The notes: a model not told the origin generated them from the letters alone. 64,000 nt of DNA from Earliella scabrosa (GCA_022605405.1 JABYQQ010000005.1:992001-1056000), one strand, 5' to 3'. Shown: positions 47,869 to 62,358, counted from the stretch's first letter. Numbers and translations: made by a program.

Positions 47869-49653
47869 TCACTCGACGCTGAGCGCCTTGTCGAGCTCGG
47901 AGAAGCCCTCGAAGAACGAGGTGAACAGGTCGATGGCGTGCTGGACGTCGTGTGAGCCGGCAGTCTCCCTGATAGAGTGCATCGAGAGCATCGCCAAGCC
48001 AACGTCCACGGTCCGAACACCGAGCTTCGAGAGCATAGGCCCGACGGTCGATCCACATGCCCTGCGGTCCGATGAGAATGACGTATGTATGTCGAGGGAT
48101 AAAACGATATGTGCGTACATGTCGTTGCGGACCTCGTACTCCTGTACACTCCCACCCTTTTTCTCGACCAGCTGCTTGACTACGAAACTGCCAATAGCGT
48201 CGCTGGCATAGCGCTGCTTTGCGTTCGTCTTGATGACCACGCCGCCGTTGATCAGAGGTGCGTGGTTATCCTCATGCTTGCTTGTAAAGTTCGGGTGAAC
48301 GGCGTGACCCATGTCGGCGCTGACCAGGAAGGACCGCGCAACGGACTGCGCATGAGCTGCAGGAGTCGGGGAGAGACGCTGCAGAAGGAACGGTATGAGG
48401 GACGACTCGGCACCCGACGTGGATACCGAGCCAATCTCCTCATGGTTGAAGAGTGCGATACAGTTCACATTTCCCTCGAGTACGTTGAAGCTTGACGATG
48501 CAGCAAAGCTCGCCAGTGCCTCAACCGCGCAGAACCTGTCTACGGTTAGACTATGCGACGGGTAGGCGACGATAGCCGGTACTCACGATGAGAACTGGTT
48601 GTCCATCCGGGGACTGAAAACAAATTCGTTGTTCAATCCACCGAGAACTGACGGCTGCACGTCGTAGAGGTGCCTGATATGTCATGTTATCTTCTTGCAG
48701 AGTACGAGAGAAAGTTGTGACGAACAATTCGAAGTCATGAATGGCCTCTGGAGCGACCGAGAGTTCGTCAGCCAAAAGCGACAGTAGCGCAGGGTGATGA
48801 TTATCCTGAATGCTGGTGGCTTTCGACTTGTCCTTGCTGCCAGCATCCTTGGAGTTCAACTGCTCCGCAACCAAACCGAGGATAGGGACGAATTCCGTCT
48901 CCGTGTTGAAATGGAAGTTGTCTCCAGATGCCCTATCCACTGGTAACGTTGGTCCGCTTGTCTCGGCATGGAGAGTGGGCGAAGCAGCTCACAATGAATT
49001 GCGAGAGTAGGGATGCGCAAGATAGGCTTCTCGATCCTGACAAGCTTGGATTGGAAGTTGCCGTTCTTATCCGCGAGTACGACTCGGCCGGCCAGAGATA
49101 AATCGCGGTCGAACCAGGAGTGCCATATGCCGCCACCATAGGTCTCGACACCAACTTGCAGGTAGCCCGCCTTAGACCGCTTGGAAACCGGCCTTACCTA
49201 TCGCTGGAGTGAGCACAGGAATCCTGGGTGCGAGGGTGAACTAACGCGAAGGTTGGGGCTGTCGACATGGGTCGCGACGATAGAGACACCCGCGCCCGGC
49301 TGCCATCCTTGAGGGATGGTGAACGCAAGGAGCGCACTCTGATTGCTATTGCCGACCTCAGAAGAGGGCACGCGACCGATACAAACGGATTGGGGACGGA
49401 CCGAGTGAAGTAGTACTTCCCGCTAGGCTGTAAGCTCTTCTCCCATTCGTCCTGCTCCCTGACCTGCGGCGAGCATGAGCAATATTAATCACCGCTCGAG
49501 CTCCGACTCGGACTGCTGCTGTACCTTCTGGAATCCGGCCTTTTCGAGTCGGGCGGCGGCTGCGCGCACGGCATGGAAAGGGGTCGGGGACGCGTTGACG
49601 AAGTCGAGGAGCTTGTGCGCGGCCTCGGGGCCAGCTTGGGTCATCATGGTCAT
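47869..49653 (-). CDS. APE4: Aspartyl aminopeptidase, M18 family
   Basis: A cytosolic zinc peptidase removing N-terminal Asp or Glu; in yeast Ape4 travels to the vacuole by the Cvt route. The start [20 protein letters not shown] gives the typical N-terminus ([14 protein letters not shown]). Zinc and catalytic residues: His/Asp in [11 protein letters not shown], Glu-Glu in FNHEEIGS, Asp in [10 protein letters not shown], and the C-terminal His in [10 protein letters not shown]. The dimerisation insert holds [19 protein letters not shown], another hallmark. Several introns; all exons stay in frame. It shares a 258-bp divergent promoter with UTP12. Confidence 0.93.
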
Positions 49654-49911
49654 GGTGCGGAAGGACGGGGGAAGAGCAGGACGAGTGGGTATATGCACGG
49701 TATCGATTAGGCAGGCGTTGTTCTGCCTGCACGAGCCTGGGACAAGGACAGCTGGGCCGAGTCTACGGACAATCGACCGGCTGGGGCCTCGCAGCGATCG
49801 GAGGAGCATTGAGTGCACTCCCCGTGGGAACGCTCGAAATATTCCCTCCGCCGCGTCTCATTGGCTCCCGCGTCCCTTCCCTCCTCACCGTCCTCCGCGC
49901 ATACGTCTGCG
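49654..49911. promoter_or_regulatory. Divergent promoter, APE4 / UTP12
   Basis: A 258-bp gap between two divergent start codons. No TATA box or known site is obvious. Confidence 0.45.
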
Positions 49912-52900
49912 ATGGTCCAGAGCTACTTGCGCCATGGGCCAACAGAGGTGCGTGTTGCGCGCGCACACGCGCGGCCTTCTCTAACACCCCGTAACAGGCT
50001 TTTGGGCTTGTGTGTAGCTCATCGTCCAATGCGCACTACGACGGCAAATTGGCTTATGTCCCTGCGCTAGAAGACGTCTTGGTTTGGGATGTGAAGAAGG
50101 GTCAAATGGTGCGTGAGATGCTCCGCGCGACGTGCGTACGCTGATCCAGTGCAGCTCGCAATGTGGCATGAGACAGGACATCGAGCAGAGGTCACCTGTA
50201 TTCTACGCTCGCCTCAAAAGGATACCTTTGCCATCGGCTATGCAGACGGCTCTGTCCGTCTTTGGAGTGCCTCGTCTGCGTCAGTGCTTGCGACGTTCAA
50301 CGGCCACAAGAAGGCGGTCACTGCCCTCGCGTTTGACGAGACAGGCACCAGACTTGCGTCTGGCTCTCAAGACACGGACCTCATTCTCTGGGATGTTGTG
50401 GGGGAGGCGGGTCTCTACCGGTATGTCTCATTTATTCAATCGCGATAGCTACATGCCAATGCATACGTCCAGCCTACGCGGGCACCGAGACCAGATCACA
50501 GCCATACGATTCATACGCCCTGACGCGGAGTCCGCACCGTCAACTTCCACTGGTATCGCGCCCGGATACCTTCTGACTGGCTCCAAAGACACGTTCCTCA
50601 AGCTCTGGGATCTCACGACGCAACACTGTATACAGACACTCGTTGCACACCGATCAGAGTTATGGACGATGGACCTTAATCCCGAGCCAGATCTTGTGTT
50701 CACCGGGGGTTCAGAAGGGGAAATGAAGGCGTGGAGAATAGATCACGAAGCGCTTGCAAAGGGGCTACAGGAGACAGAGTCGGGAGAGGTACGTAGAGCC
50801 TGTCCTTGCTGCAATGTTTCCACCAATTGGCCGCGCTCTAGGTGACAAGATTCATCCACTCGGTGGCTACTCTACCTCTTGCCTCTTCGCACCGTGTCTC
50901 GCAAATATCCTTCCATCCTCAAAAGCCATATCTCGCTGTTCAGTCTCATGACAAATCGGTTGAGATTTTCCGGATACGAACGGAAGAGGAAATCAAGAAG
51001 AAACAAGCCAGGAGGCGCAAGCGCGCTAAGGAGAAGGAGCAAGAGAAGAAGGGCAAGGGCAAGAAGGGAGAGGAGGCGGACGCGCAGATCAACGTTGAGC
51101 CTGAAGAACAGGAGGTCGAGCTCGTGGACCTGTTCCAACCGTATCTCATCGTGCGCGCGAGCGGCAAGGTTCGGTCGTTCGACTTCGGCGAGGAGGAAGT
51201 GGGAGGGAAGGGAAACGCACAGTTGTTCACTGCCTTGTCAAACAACGCACTGGAGGTATACAACATCCCACCACCGACCAAATCCAAGGACGCGCCTCCT
51301 GAAGCTTCTCGCATATTTTCTGTCGATCTCCCAGGACACAGGACAGACGTCCGCACGCTCTGCTTGAGTTCTGACGACGCACTGCTTGCTTCAGCATCCA
51401 ATGGTACGTCACACAAATTGCCCTCAAGTCACGCGAGTATCCAATCGAAGCTGCAGGGTCGCTCAAAATATGGAACATGAAGACTACGGCATGTATACGC
51501 ACCATGGACTGCGGTTACGCAATATGCAGCACATTCCTCCCAGGGGATCGTCAGGTGGCAGTGGGAACAAAATCCGGCGAGATCCTCATATACGACATCG
51601 CCTCATCCTCTCTCGTCGACACTGTACAGGCGCATTCAGCCACGGTATGGTCAATACATGTCCGTCCCGACGAAGCTGGTCTCGTCAGTGGTAGTGCCGA
51701 CAAAGATGTGAAGTTCTGGGACTTTGAGCGCAAACCCGCGAACAGCGACAACGTACGAGTTTCATCTCTTCTATCCTTCACCTCAGCCTCGGCGTATTGA
51801 CATATGGTGATCCATAGCCACGCAGCGTCGCACTGCTAACCCTAGTGCACACGCGCACCCTCAAAATGACCGACGACGTGCTATCTGTCCGATACAGTCC
51901 GAACGGGAAGTTACTCGCTGTCGCACTGCTCGACTCGACAGTCAAGGTGTTCTACCAGGACACGCTCAAGTTCTTCCTATCTCTATACGGGCACAAGCTC
52001 CCGGTGCTCTCGATGGACATCTCCGGCGACTCGAAGCTCATCGTGACATGCTCGGCGGACAAGAACGTCAAGATTTGGGGCCTGGACTTTGGCGACTGCC
52101 ACAAGTCGATATTCGCGCACGACGAGAGCGTGATGCAGGTCGCGTTCGAGCGCAACGACACGCGCGAGGGCGACACCAAGCCTTCGCACTACTTCTGGAC
52201 AGTCGGCAAGGACAAGCTGCTCAAGTACTGGGACGGCGACAAGGTGCGTTTGTATTTGTTTCTCCTCTGACGACGATTCTCCGAGACGCTCACCTCTGCA
52301 TCCACGGCCAGTTCGAGAACATCCAAAAGCTCGAAGGCCACCACGGCGAGATCTGGGCGCTCGCTGTGAGCCACCACGGCAAGTTCGTCGTCACAGGCTC
52401 GCATGACAAGTCGATCCGCGTCTGGGAGAAGCTCGACGAACCGCTCTTCCTCGAGGAGGAGCGTGAGCGTGAGCTCGAGGCGCTCTACGAGACCGGCGTC
52501 GCCGATACTCTCAACCGCTCCGATGCGCCCATCGGGAGCGGTGCTCCCGGTGCAGACCCTGGGGCCGCCGCGGCGGACGGCCCAGAGGCTGCAGCGGTGT
52601 CGAAGCAGACGACCGAGACCCTCATGGCCGGCGAACGTATCATGGAGGCGCTGGAGCTCGCGGATAACGAGATCGAGACGTTTCGCGAGTACGAGGAGGC
52701 GCGTAGCAAAGGCGGGCTCGCAGCAAACGTAGCGCCCCCGCCGCGGAACGCTGTCCTGGCGGCTTATGACATGGAACCGGAGGAGTACGTGCTGAAGGTG
52801 GTGGAGAGGGTCCCGAGCACCGCGCTGTACGATGCGCTGCTGGTTCTGCCGTTTGGGAAGGTCGTGAGCTTGATGCGATACCTTAACATCTGGGCGCAGA

Positions 52901-53268
52901 GGGTATGTTTGTGTTGCTTGCTCGAGGAGTCGCATGTCGCTGACCTGGTCTGGACGCAGGAGTGGAACATCGTCCTCACGTCTCGCATTATCTTCTTCCT
53001 CCTCAAGACACACCATCACCAGATAGTCGCGAACCGCGTCATGCGGACCTCGCTCATACCGCTGCGCCGCAACCTGCGCGAGGGACTTCGCCGCCAGAAG
53101 GAGACCATTGGGTACAACCTTGCCGCGTTGCGCTTCATCCAGCGGCAGAACGACGCCCGTCGCACGGCGGAGTTCTTTGAGCAGGAAGAAGAGCTCACTG
53201 AGGAGAAGGTCCGAGAGAAGATCGCGGAGGGCGGAAAAAAGCGCAAGCGTGTCAACATCAAGGCATGA
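49912..53268 (+). CDS. UTP12: U3 snoRNP / SSU processome protein UTP12 (DIP2, WDR3)
   Basis: A UTP-B subcomplex scaffold with tandem beta-propellers needed for early 18S rRNA processing. It starts [17 protein letters not shown]. The first propeller holds [56 protein letters not shown] and [17 protein letters not shown] highly charged Lys/Glu linker (about 50980-51120) separates the second propeller ([49 protein letters not shown]). The C-terminal Utp12 domain ([17 protein letters not shown] through KRKRVNIKA) ends in a basic tail typical of nucleolar proteins. About nine introns. A complete reading. Confidence 0.95.
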
Positions 53269-53441
53269 TGTTTGTCGAAGTCATAACAAAAGTACATTAG
53301 TGTCCGTCATGACCACAATACACAGTCACTGTTGATACATCCTATAGACTGGGGGCCAATCTTCAAAATTGGTAGCCTGACCTGCAGGAGCTAGACTTTC
53401 CGCGCGTGGCCGGTTATCGCCCAAGAACGGAGGGAGTGACT

Positions 53442-54509
53442 TCACTTGTGTTTGCTCTTGTTAGTGTTCTTTTTGGGACCCCAGAAGTCCTCCACCCTGC
53501 CAGAAGGTCAGTATATGCGCATATTTTCAGGTTTTCCCCGACCGGGAGACCACCTACCATCCCACTGGATCCGTAGCCTCGCGCATGTGCACCGTGAGCA
53601 GACCCTGCTCGAGGGCGGCGAGGGCCAAGAACGCAGCCTTGGTTAGGTCGACGTGCTTCGAGCCTTTCGCGCACCCTGCGCAAGAGTCAACGACGCGCAC
53701 GAATACACACTTCTTTGGAGTATTGCACACTACAGTCGCGCGGCTCAATAGATGCGTTCGAGGTAATAACTTCGGGAAATACTAACACTCGAGGAATTTG
53801 AAGCACTGCGGCTTGGATGTCCATCCATCGAGAGTGAGCGCGGCAGCAAAGGACTGATCCTGCACATACAGCTTTCACAAACGTGCTCCAACGAATGATA
53901 CAGAATGTCGACTCACGGTAGGGGCCCAAGTCGGGTTCGCCCAGCAGCTGGGGTTCAAAAGGTCGTGACCGGTGTACCTGCTCGAGTTCTCAGCGACCAA
54001 GCCTGTAGTGGTGGATGCAAGCCCACGTACCATGTGATGACGACTGGCTCCGGCTTCCCAATACCCTTGATAGTATTCACGATGTTGCCGACGCCGCCCT
54101 TGAGGAGGTCTGTTGTCGTCTTGCTCTTGCTTGAGGTCTTCTTGGACACGACCTTCTTGGACGCGGTTTTGGGTTTCGCATGCGAGGTTTTCCTAGCCCT
54201 AGCCAGTAGAGTGTGATTGGTATGTTCGTTGCCGTCGTCCAAACCAGCTAGCCCGTCTTCCAGTGCCGAGTCCGGAGTCGCACGAGGAGCGTACTTGTAG
54301 AGAAGGTTAGTAGTGTTGACGGTCTGCCAGCCGTCGCGAGGATCGAAGACATAGTTATCGCCGAGAGAGTGCGGTGTGCTGTATCGCCGTTCGAGAGCCA
54401 TGCGCGCAGCGTCGATCTCCCTAGCCGAGACACCAGACAGAGCCGACAGAAAGACGGCCACGAGGAGGCCAACAGCCAGATGGAAGACGGCGGAAGTAGG
54501 TGCCATCAT
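53442..54509 (-). CDS. Secreted double-psi beta-barrel (expansin/barwin-like) protein
   Basis: A signal peptide (MMAPTSAVFHLAVGLLVAVFLSALSGVSA) is followed by about 100 residues of spacer with a Lys/Ser/Thr-rich stretch (TASKKVVSKKTSSKSKTTT). The C-terminal half is an RlpA-like barrel: VVITWYTGHDLLNPSCW, then QSFAAALTLDGW, PQCFKFLEC, CVFVRVVDSCAGCAKGSKH with the conserved Asp and Cys pattern, and DLTKAAFLALAALEQGLL. The end is VEDFWGPKKNTNKSKHK. Small fungal proteins of this fold include loosenin/expansin-like wall proteins and papain-inhibitor-like proteins; without a binding domain the activity cannot be told. Four small 3' exons were joined by splice sites. Confidence 0.83.
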
Positions 54510-54871
54510 GGCGTGCGTGCGAGGAGCCACGGAGAGAGGGAGAAGGAGCAGATGAAGGAAAGCGCAAGAGAGATAGGATGACGGTCTGTAGAGGCCAGTC
54601 AACAGTTCCTTCAACTTGGTGAGCTCTTTGGCGGGCACTCTTCACTCTTCACATCACAAGACGCGTCGTGTCACACGCACGTGCTGGGAACAGGTCGAGC
54701 TCGCAAGATGAGGTGACAGACGCCCAGATTCCTTCCCGCTTCCGTAAGATGAGCAAAGCCTGGAGCCGGTGGAGAAGTCCCGGCGAGGGCGGCCGGAGAC
54801 ACGAGTCTGACTCGTTGCACACAGTCGACACACCTCTTCGCCGGTGACACGACAGCTCGGACATCCCCAAG
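54510..54871. promoter_or_regulatory. Divergent promoter, barrel protein / PLP enzyme
   Basis: A 362-bp gap between divergent start codons. No clear TATA element or known site seen. Confidence 0.45.
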
Positions 54872-56980
<2,109 letters not shown>

Positions 56981-58840
56981 ATGATGTCCAACGCTGCTCG
57001 CGTATACTTAGGTGGTGAGTAGAAGGGCCGGGCAAGCCCTGGAAGCGTATTGAGCCTCGAGCCCACGGCGCAGGTATTCCGGATTCCATCACCACAGACG
57101 AAATCTTCAAGGTGCGTTGTGCCCATGAACGAATCGGATGTATACGGTGTGACAGAATCATTGTCAGTATCTGTCGATCTATGGGCGCATCCAAGAAATT
57201 AAGCTTAGGCCTGGTGCGTATCCTGAACGTTGAATGGATCTCGACTCAATGTATCTCGATCCAGGTTTCGGATTCGTCCAATTCTACTCCGAGAAGGCAA
57301 GTATGCTCTCTGCGCGTGTCACATCCGGCTCACAGTAACCTCTTTCGTTCCCAGGATGCCCGAGTGAGACTCTTGTGTTCTCAATAACGTCCCTAATAGT
57401 CGGTTACTCAACATTAGACTAATATCGACAGGATGTGGTCCAGATTTTCTCCAGTCGGGAGTTCTTAGGAGCTGGTAAGCGGCGCGTTCGTCTGCGTGGC
57501 AATACAAACCAACGATGTGTAGAGGTGAAAGTGCAGATGGCTCGACCTGACCGTTGCCAACTCCATAGAAGAGAAGATGATCCAACGGATGCTGATGGTT
57601 CTCGCATGCGGTAGTCTGCCCGATGCGCTTGTGCGTAAGAGACGTGCTGATCACTCGTACAGTTCTTCGCCCCTTGATCTCAACAAGAGAAGATATCCGG
57701 TGGTTGTCAAAGGCCTGAACCCTCGGACCTGCTGGCAGGTACGTTCGCGTGCTCGAGCTTGCACCCTGTTGGGACCCGTCTGTACACCTTTGCAGGAGCT
57801 GAAGGATTTTGGACGCCTCCTTGGTGGGAATGTCGCTTATTGCGACATCGATCGACATTCTCACACTGAAGGGTGAGATATGAGGCACGAACACGTTGAT
57901 CTATCGTTCACACTTGACGCGGTCCAACAGTTTCATCAACTACACTCTCGAGGAAGATGCAGCTCGTGCTGTACTTGAGCTGAACGGCAGGGAGCTCCTT
58001 GGGAACAAGTTACAGCTCAGTAGACACGTACGTAGACTCTTCGCTGCCATCACACAGACCGTGCACATGCCTTCATAGGATCAGGAAAGACCCAACCATA
58101 GCGACTTTCATCCTTCCAAGTCCGAACACCTTCAAAGCCACCATGATTTCCCCGGACGTGATTGCCAGGCCATTCCCGACGGCCTTGCACCGAAGATGAG
58201 CGCCCTGCAGACCGAGGTTGTGAAGTTGGAGGCGTCGAAAGGCGACATACAGCTAAGCTCGGCCTCCTCCATCACCTGCGACGAAACCGGTTTCATGGAG
58301 ATCCCAGGACTCAGCAACGTCGGCGATAGCTCTGTTCCGGCCCTCCCTACGCTACCGAAGAAGCCTGGCTACCTCTGTTCTCCCAACGAGGCATCGGGTC
58401 ATGCTTCTCAGCCACCAGGGACCCGCATAGGCGTGCACCACGCAAGTCCCACGAGACACCGCGATCGTTCGCGTTCTCCGATCCGCATCCCCTACCGTCG
58501 CGACTCCCCGATGCGTAGCCCAGAGCAACAGCGCTACGCACGCCATCGCAGGTACTCTTCCTCTCGGTCTGACTCGTGTTGGAGGGACGCTCCCCCTTCC
58601 GAATACTCCTGCTACGACTCACGTTCCGCTTGGTACGATTACCATGCATACAGAAGAGACTACGACTACAACTACGACTACGACGCAGGACTCCGGCCCG
58701 GGTGGGACCAGTACGGGGGTTACTACGACGATTATTATGGGTACCATGAGCGACCAGAATCATTCCATCGTCCTGCAATGCATCCTCCCCCTCGTTTCCC
58801 TGATTGCGGCCACGGTGCTGGATTCCGTCCTTCCCTGTGA
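56981..58840 (+). CDS. SR-like splicing factor with two RRMs and Tyr/Asp-rich tail
   Basis: An RNA-binding protein resembling fission yeast Srp1/Srp2. RRM1: ARVYLGGIPDSITTDEIFK (RNP2), then IKLRPGFGFIQFYSEKDARD (RNP1) and REFLGAEVKVQMARP. RRM2 is more degenerate: RYPVVVKGLNPRTCWQ, VAYCDIDRHSHTEGFINY and VLELNGRELLGNKLQLS. The C-terminal part has an RS-type stretch (RHRDRSRSPIRIPYRRDSP, RYSSSRSDS) and a Tyr/Asp/Gly-rich low-complexity tail (YNYDYDAGLRPGWDQYGGYY). RRM1 is split by a GC-AG intron (57297-57354) and a 9-nt exon (57355-57363). Other introns are 45-70 nt. ATGATG gives a start at 56981 or 56984. Confidence 0.85.
57355..57363 (+). other. 9-nt microexon next to a GC-AG intron in RRM1
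   Basis: GATGCCCGA follows a 58-nt intron with a GCAAGT donor (perfect AG|GCAAGT context) and precedes a 68-nt GT-AG intron (57364-57431). It provides DAR in YSEKDARDVV, the normal RRM helix. Skipping it would delete three residues in frame. Confidence 0.78.
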
Positions 58841-58989
58841 CTCGAATGGGTTTCTCGATGTTTGATCTCATGTACGAGCTGCAGGACCGCTTCCTCACCA
58901 TTACACCAGAGAGATTCATGCATTCCCTTGGAGAGCGCAGTAGTTCATCACTCGAAGATACTGAGACGAATAGGTCATTGTACATTAGT

Positions 58990-60460
58990 CTACTTTTTGC
59001 CCTTGTACAAGTTCAGGAATGCCGCTTTGTCCTCCCATCCCATCCCGACTCGCTTGAAACGCCCGATTTGTGACATGAGTGCCGCGCAACATTCAGCTAG
59101 TTCATCGGGGTAGGTGCCACCAGTAAGGAACTCGCTCAGCAGGAAAGAACCCGAGCTCGGAGCTTCCGAAGGCGAGAGCAGGCGGATGGACACAGTGAAA
59201 GGCGCTAGACAGCTGGCCACGCGGAAGACATGGGTGAGAGGATTGATGAAGTTAGACGGGATGGAATGTGATAGCGAGGGTGAGAAAGCCGATGGCGGGT
59301 CGTAGCTGCGAGGGACAGTAAGGCAATCTGGACGGTATCTTGAACAGGGGAGCAGGAAGGACATACCGGACACACATCACAAAAACCTTGTACTTCATGA
59401 CCGGAAGCTTGACCTCGCCGAACACCTCTGCGAACCGAAGGAGGGCTCGTCCGTTGCTCGTCGTGCACTCCGGGAACACGACGACGGGCCGGTCCGCTTT
59501 ACTCCGTATCTCCTCGAGGCTGTCGGGCTTTGCGGAGGAGACACCAGCGATGAGAGGGAGGTGCCCGGTGGACGAGATCATGGAAAGCAGGCCGACACGA
59601 CGGAAGCCTGTGATGGGCACGCGCTGTCTAGGTGCTTTGCTCGCGGGTGTGGCTATGGCTGCAGAGCCAGTGCCGGTTCGACGTCCGGGCGTGCGAGAGA
59701 TGGGCGACGACTTCTCCGCCGGCAGAGAGAGATCTAGCGTCTCGCATACGGGGAGGAGGAAGATTGGGTTGAAACTGGCGCGTGTATTGAGAACACGGAG
59801 ATGTTACTGGGTGAACTGATGACGTACCGGAAGGCGAGCCAGAGGATCTCTACCCACGAAGCCCAGTTTGAGACGATGAGGTCGCCCGCGCGAGGATTCC
59901 AAACCTCATTTCTAGGCGCATTACGTCTACATGTCACGGTATGAGATGGAAAGTGTGGGGCACTGGCATTGCGACTCACCCTCGTTTCCTTGCTACGACC
60001 TCCACGGGAATCCAGTACAGTCCGACAAGGAACAGGGCTAGGCGAGAGAGAAGAGCGGTGAGGAGATGTGTGACGGCTCTATGTAGTGGGCGGATTGGTA
60101 ACTGGTACCTAGTCTTGTGAATGGGACGGTATGGCGGAGAGACGAAGACACTCACGAAGACCAAGCACACCACTTGCACCAGGACAAAGTATACGAGGGC
60201 CAAGGCCAGCAAGAGCACCGTCTTCACTGCTCCCAGAGCATAGCCAAGAGGTGATAACACGGTCGCAAGTGCTTCCGAGCCGGACGGCGGGAGCGGCCTC
60301 AAGAAAGGCTATAGGCTCACAGTGAGGTCTGTGTCATCTCAGCCGCGGACAATGGTGACGAACCTGGATGCCTGTCCCAGGGTCCTACAGGTGGGATATA
60401 AGCATAGAAGCTCGTTCAACCAGCAAGGCAACGCACCCTGAACGCGGAGAACTTCTCCAT
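58990..60460 (-). CDS. LOA1: Lysophosphatidic acid acyltransferase LOA1/VPS66 type
   Basis: A PlsC-family acyltransferase of ER and lipid droplets that acylates lysophosphatidic acid in phosphatidic acid and triacylglycerol synthesis. The first exon MEKFSAFR plus the small exon DPGTGIQ and PFLRPLPPSG match the yeast LOA1 start (MEKY..WRDNGTGI..PFLP). A membrane segment (VLLLALALVYFVLVQVVCLV) follows. Catalytic-region segments seen are NWASWVEILWLAFR, where the usual HxxxxD motif reads NWASWVE, and VVVFPECTTSNGRALL (the PEGTTS block, with Cys for Gly). An insertion rich in Ser/Arg/Pro (SSPISRTPGRRTGTGSAA) lies between them. It ends YKGKK, an ER-retrieval-like KxKxx end. Confidence 0.82.
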
Positions 60461-60675
60461 GACCACTGGAACTCGGTGTTAGGATAAGGATGAAGTGGCA
60501 GAGAGCCAGAAGTGCGTGTGCGCCAACGCGCTGCAACGCGTCTTCGCGCTGAGCGGGCGTCTCTCGCCGATCGTGATCTGCTAGTGACCTCGAGCCGGAA
60601 GGACGACCGCGCTCGGCTTCACCCCATAATACGTGCACAGCGACGACGCTAGGGACCCATAGCGTTGAAGCCGCG
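60461..60675. promoter_or_regulatory. Divergent promoter, LOA1 / TVP38
   Basis: A 215-bp gap between divergent start codons. No TATA element found. Confidence 0.45.
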
Positions 60676-62146
60676 ATGTCCGCTCCGAGTGCGCCCGACG
60701 GGGAGTACTCAGCCTCACCCACGGCCGGACAATTCGGATTTAGCTGCGGAAGTACCCCCTCGTCGGCGCCTCTCCGTACGTCAGTCCCACCACCACCACT
60801 TGCTCTGCCTGCGTACCCGCCCGCCTCTTCAACACGAGGTCCGATCTCAAGACACGTTCCCTGCCCCTCTTATACTGGCCGGCATGGCTGCAGACGGGAC
60901 CCAGAGCTTGCCGCGACTGCTGTTCGTGAAGATGAACGAGTATGGTGGGATTGCTCTCCGGCGGTACAAGAAGCTCAACATATATTCTAAGGTGAGTTTC
61001 TCTGCACAACCGACCTGCGTTCAGCAAAGCTGAACTACGCCCTGCGTATCCTGCGCGTACGTACATGAAGCTGTTTGTGTGGGGCACGATTTGCCTGTAC
61101 ATTGCCTTGGGAACTTTCTTCATCGTGGTCGGCCCGGATCGCATTGGTCAAGCCCTCTACGACTTCGCGCAGAAGATTAGCCACTATCAGTATGGGTGGC
61201 TTATTCTGACTGCCGCGTTCTGTGAGTCACTCCTCTGCTACGTGCCGGGATCACACAATTCATGGAGGCTTCGCAGTCGTAATCTCCTTCCCGCCAGCCG
61301 TGGGGCACACGACTCTCATCACCCTGTGCGGATATGCATATGGCATGAAGGGTTTCCCCATCGCTGCGGGCGGCTCCTTGTTGGGTTCCGCCTTCACGTT
61401 CGTCGTCCTCCGTTTCCTCTTTAGCCGAAGACTGCGCAAGTGGTCGCAGACCAGCGAGAAGTGGCAGGCGTTGGAGACTGTTATTGTATGTCCTATGATT
61501 CGTCCGAATTCCTGGGAGCACCCACCGATGATATTCTTAGGCTGCCAAAGGCCTTCCGCTCATTATGCTCATCCGAGCATCACCGTTCCCGCCTTGGGTC
61601 TACTCGAACGCTGTTTTCTCCGTATGTGTTTCACCACGGTCGGGTTTCGCCGCTAACTCATGGCTGGCGTGCAGTCCATCCAGTCTGTCGCATTATGGCA
61701 GTTCTTCCTGGCGACCTTCCTTGTGTTCCCCAAGATCGCCATCTTTGTGTTCGTAGGCTCTCGCCTAGCGTCTCTGTCTGATGGCGAGCAGAGGTCACAT
61801 ATGGACACCAGTAGGTTCCCTGGATAGATCAACGGGGGTCAGCTAATTGAGAGATGTCACCAGCGACCAAGATACTCAATGTAGCTGTGTCGGTCGGTGG
61901 AGTAATGATCGCGGCCGTTGCAAGCTGGTGAGTTTATGTTCTAAGTCCCTCGCGCTCCACAGGCTTGACGCGTCCGTTCCTAGGATAATCTACCGTCTGA
62001 TGAGGAGGGAGATCCTACACTTGCAGGGCATCCCTCCTGAGATAGATGAGCTTGCAGCAGAAGCTATAGAAGAGGCGGAAGAGGGCGCTCCGCTGCTTGG
62101 CCACCACAACGAGTCCAGAGCAAGGTACGACGGTTCATCTGCCTGA
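60676..62146 (+). CDS. TVP38: Tvp38/TMEM64 family (VTT domain) membrane protein
   Basis: A Golgi/ER membrane protein with the VTT/DedA fold, a family implicated in lipid scrambling and vesicle traffic. The first exon is Ser/Pro/Gly rich (MSAPSAPDGEYSASP); a 56-nt intron in PASSTR|DGTQSLP links it to LLFVKMNEYGGIALRRYKK. Then follow helix LFVWGTICLYIALGTFFIVV, the VTT core VVISFPPAVGHTTLITLCGY, YGMKGFPIAAGGSLLGSAF, PLIMLIRASPFPPWVYSNAVF and FFLATFLVFPKIAIFVFVG. The tail has an acidic dileucine-like segment (EEAEEGAPLLGHH). The N-terminal junction is inferred from splice signals. All other exons are clear. Confidence 0.87.
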
Positions 62147-62358
62147 GACGTTCACTGTTCAATTCTGTAACATTATGATACACGACGGTTGGGTGGGTAT
62201 TCTTGGGTTCATGGGAATGTATAGCTTGGTAGAGATGTGAGCACGTCAGGGCGGATGTATGTGCATCTACATAGGATACTATAAAATCCGGGACTAATTC
62301 TACGACCATATATACGAGTTTGAGCGACGACAGCAAGGGAAGTATGCAGACAGCGACT
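62147..62358. other. Convergent 3' region, TVP38 / UFE1
   Basis: 212 bp between the stop codons of two converging genes. Nothing but 3' UTR sequence seen. Confidence 0.45.
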
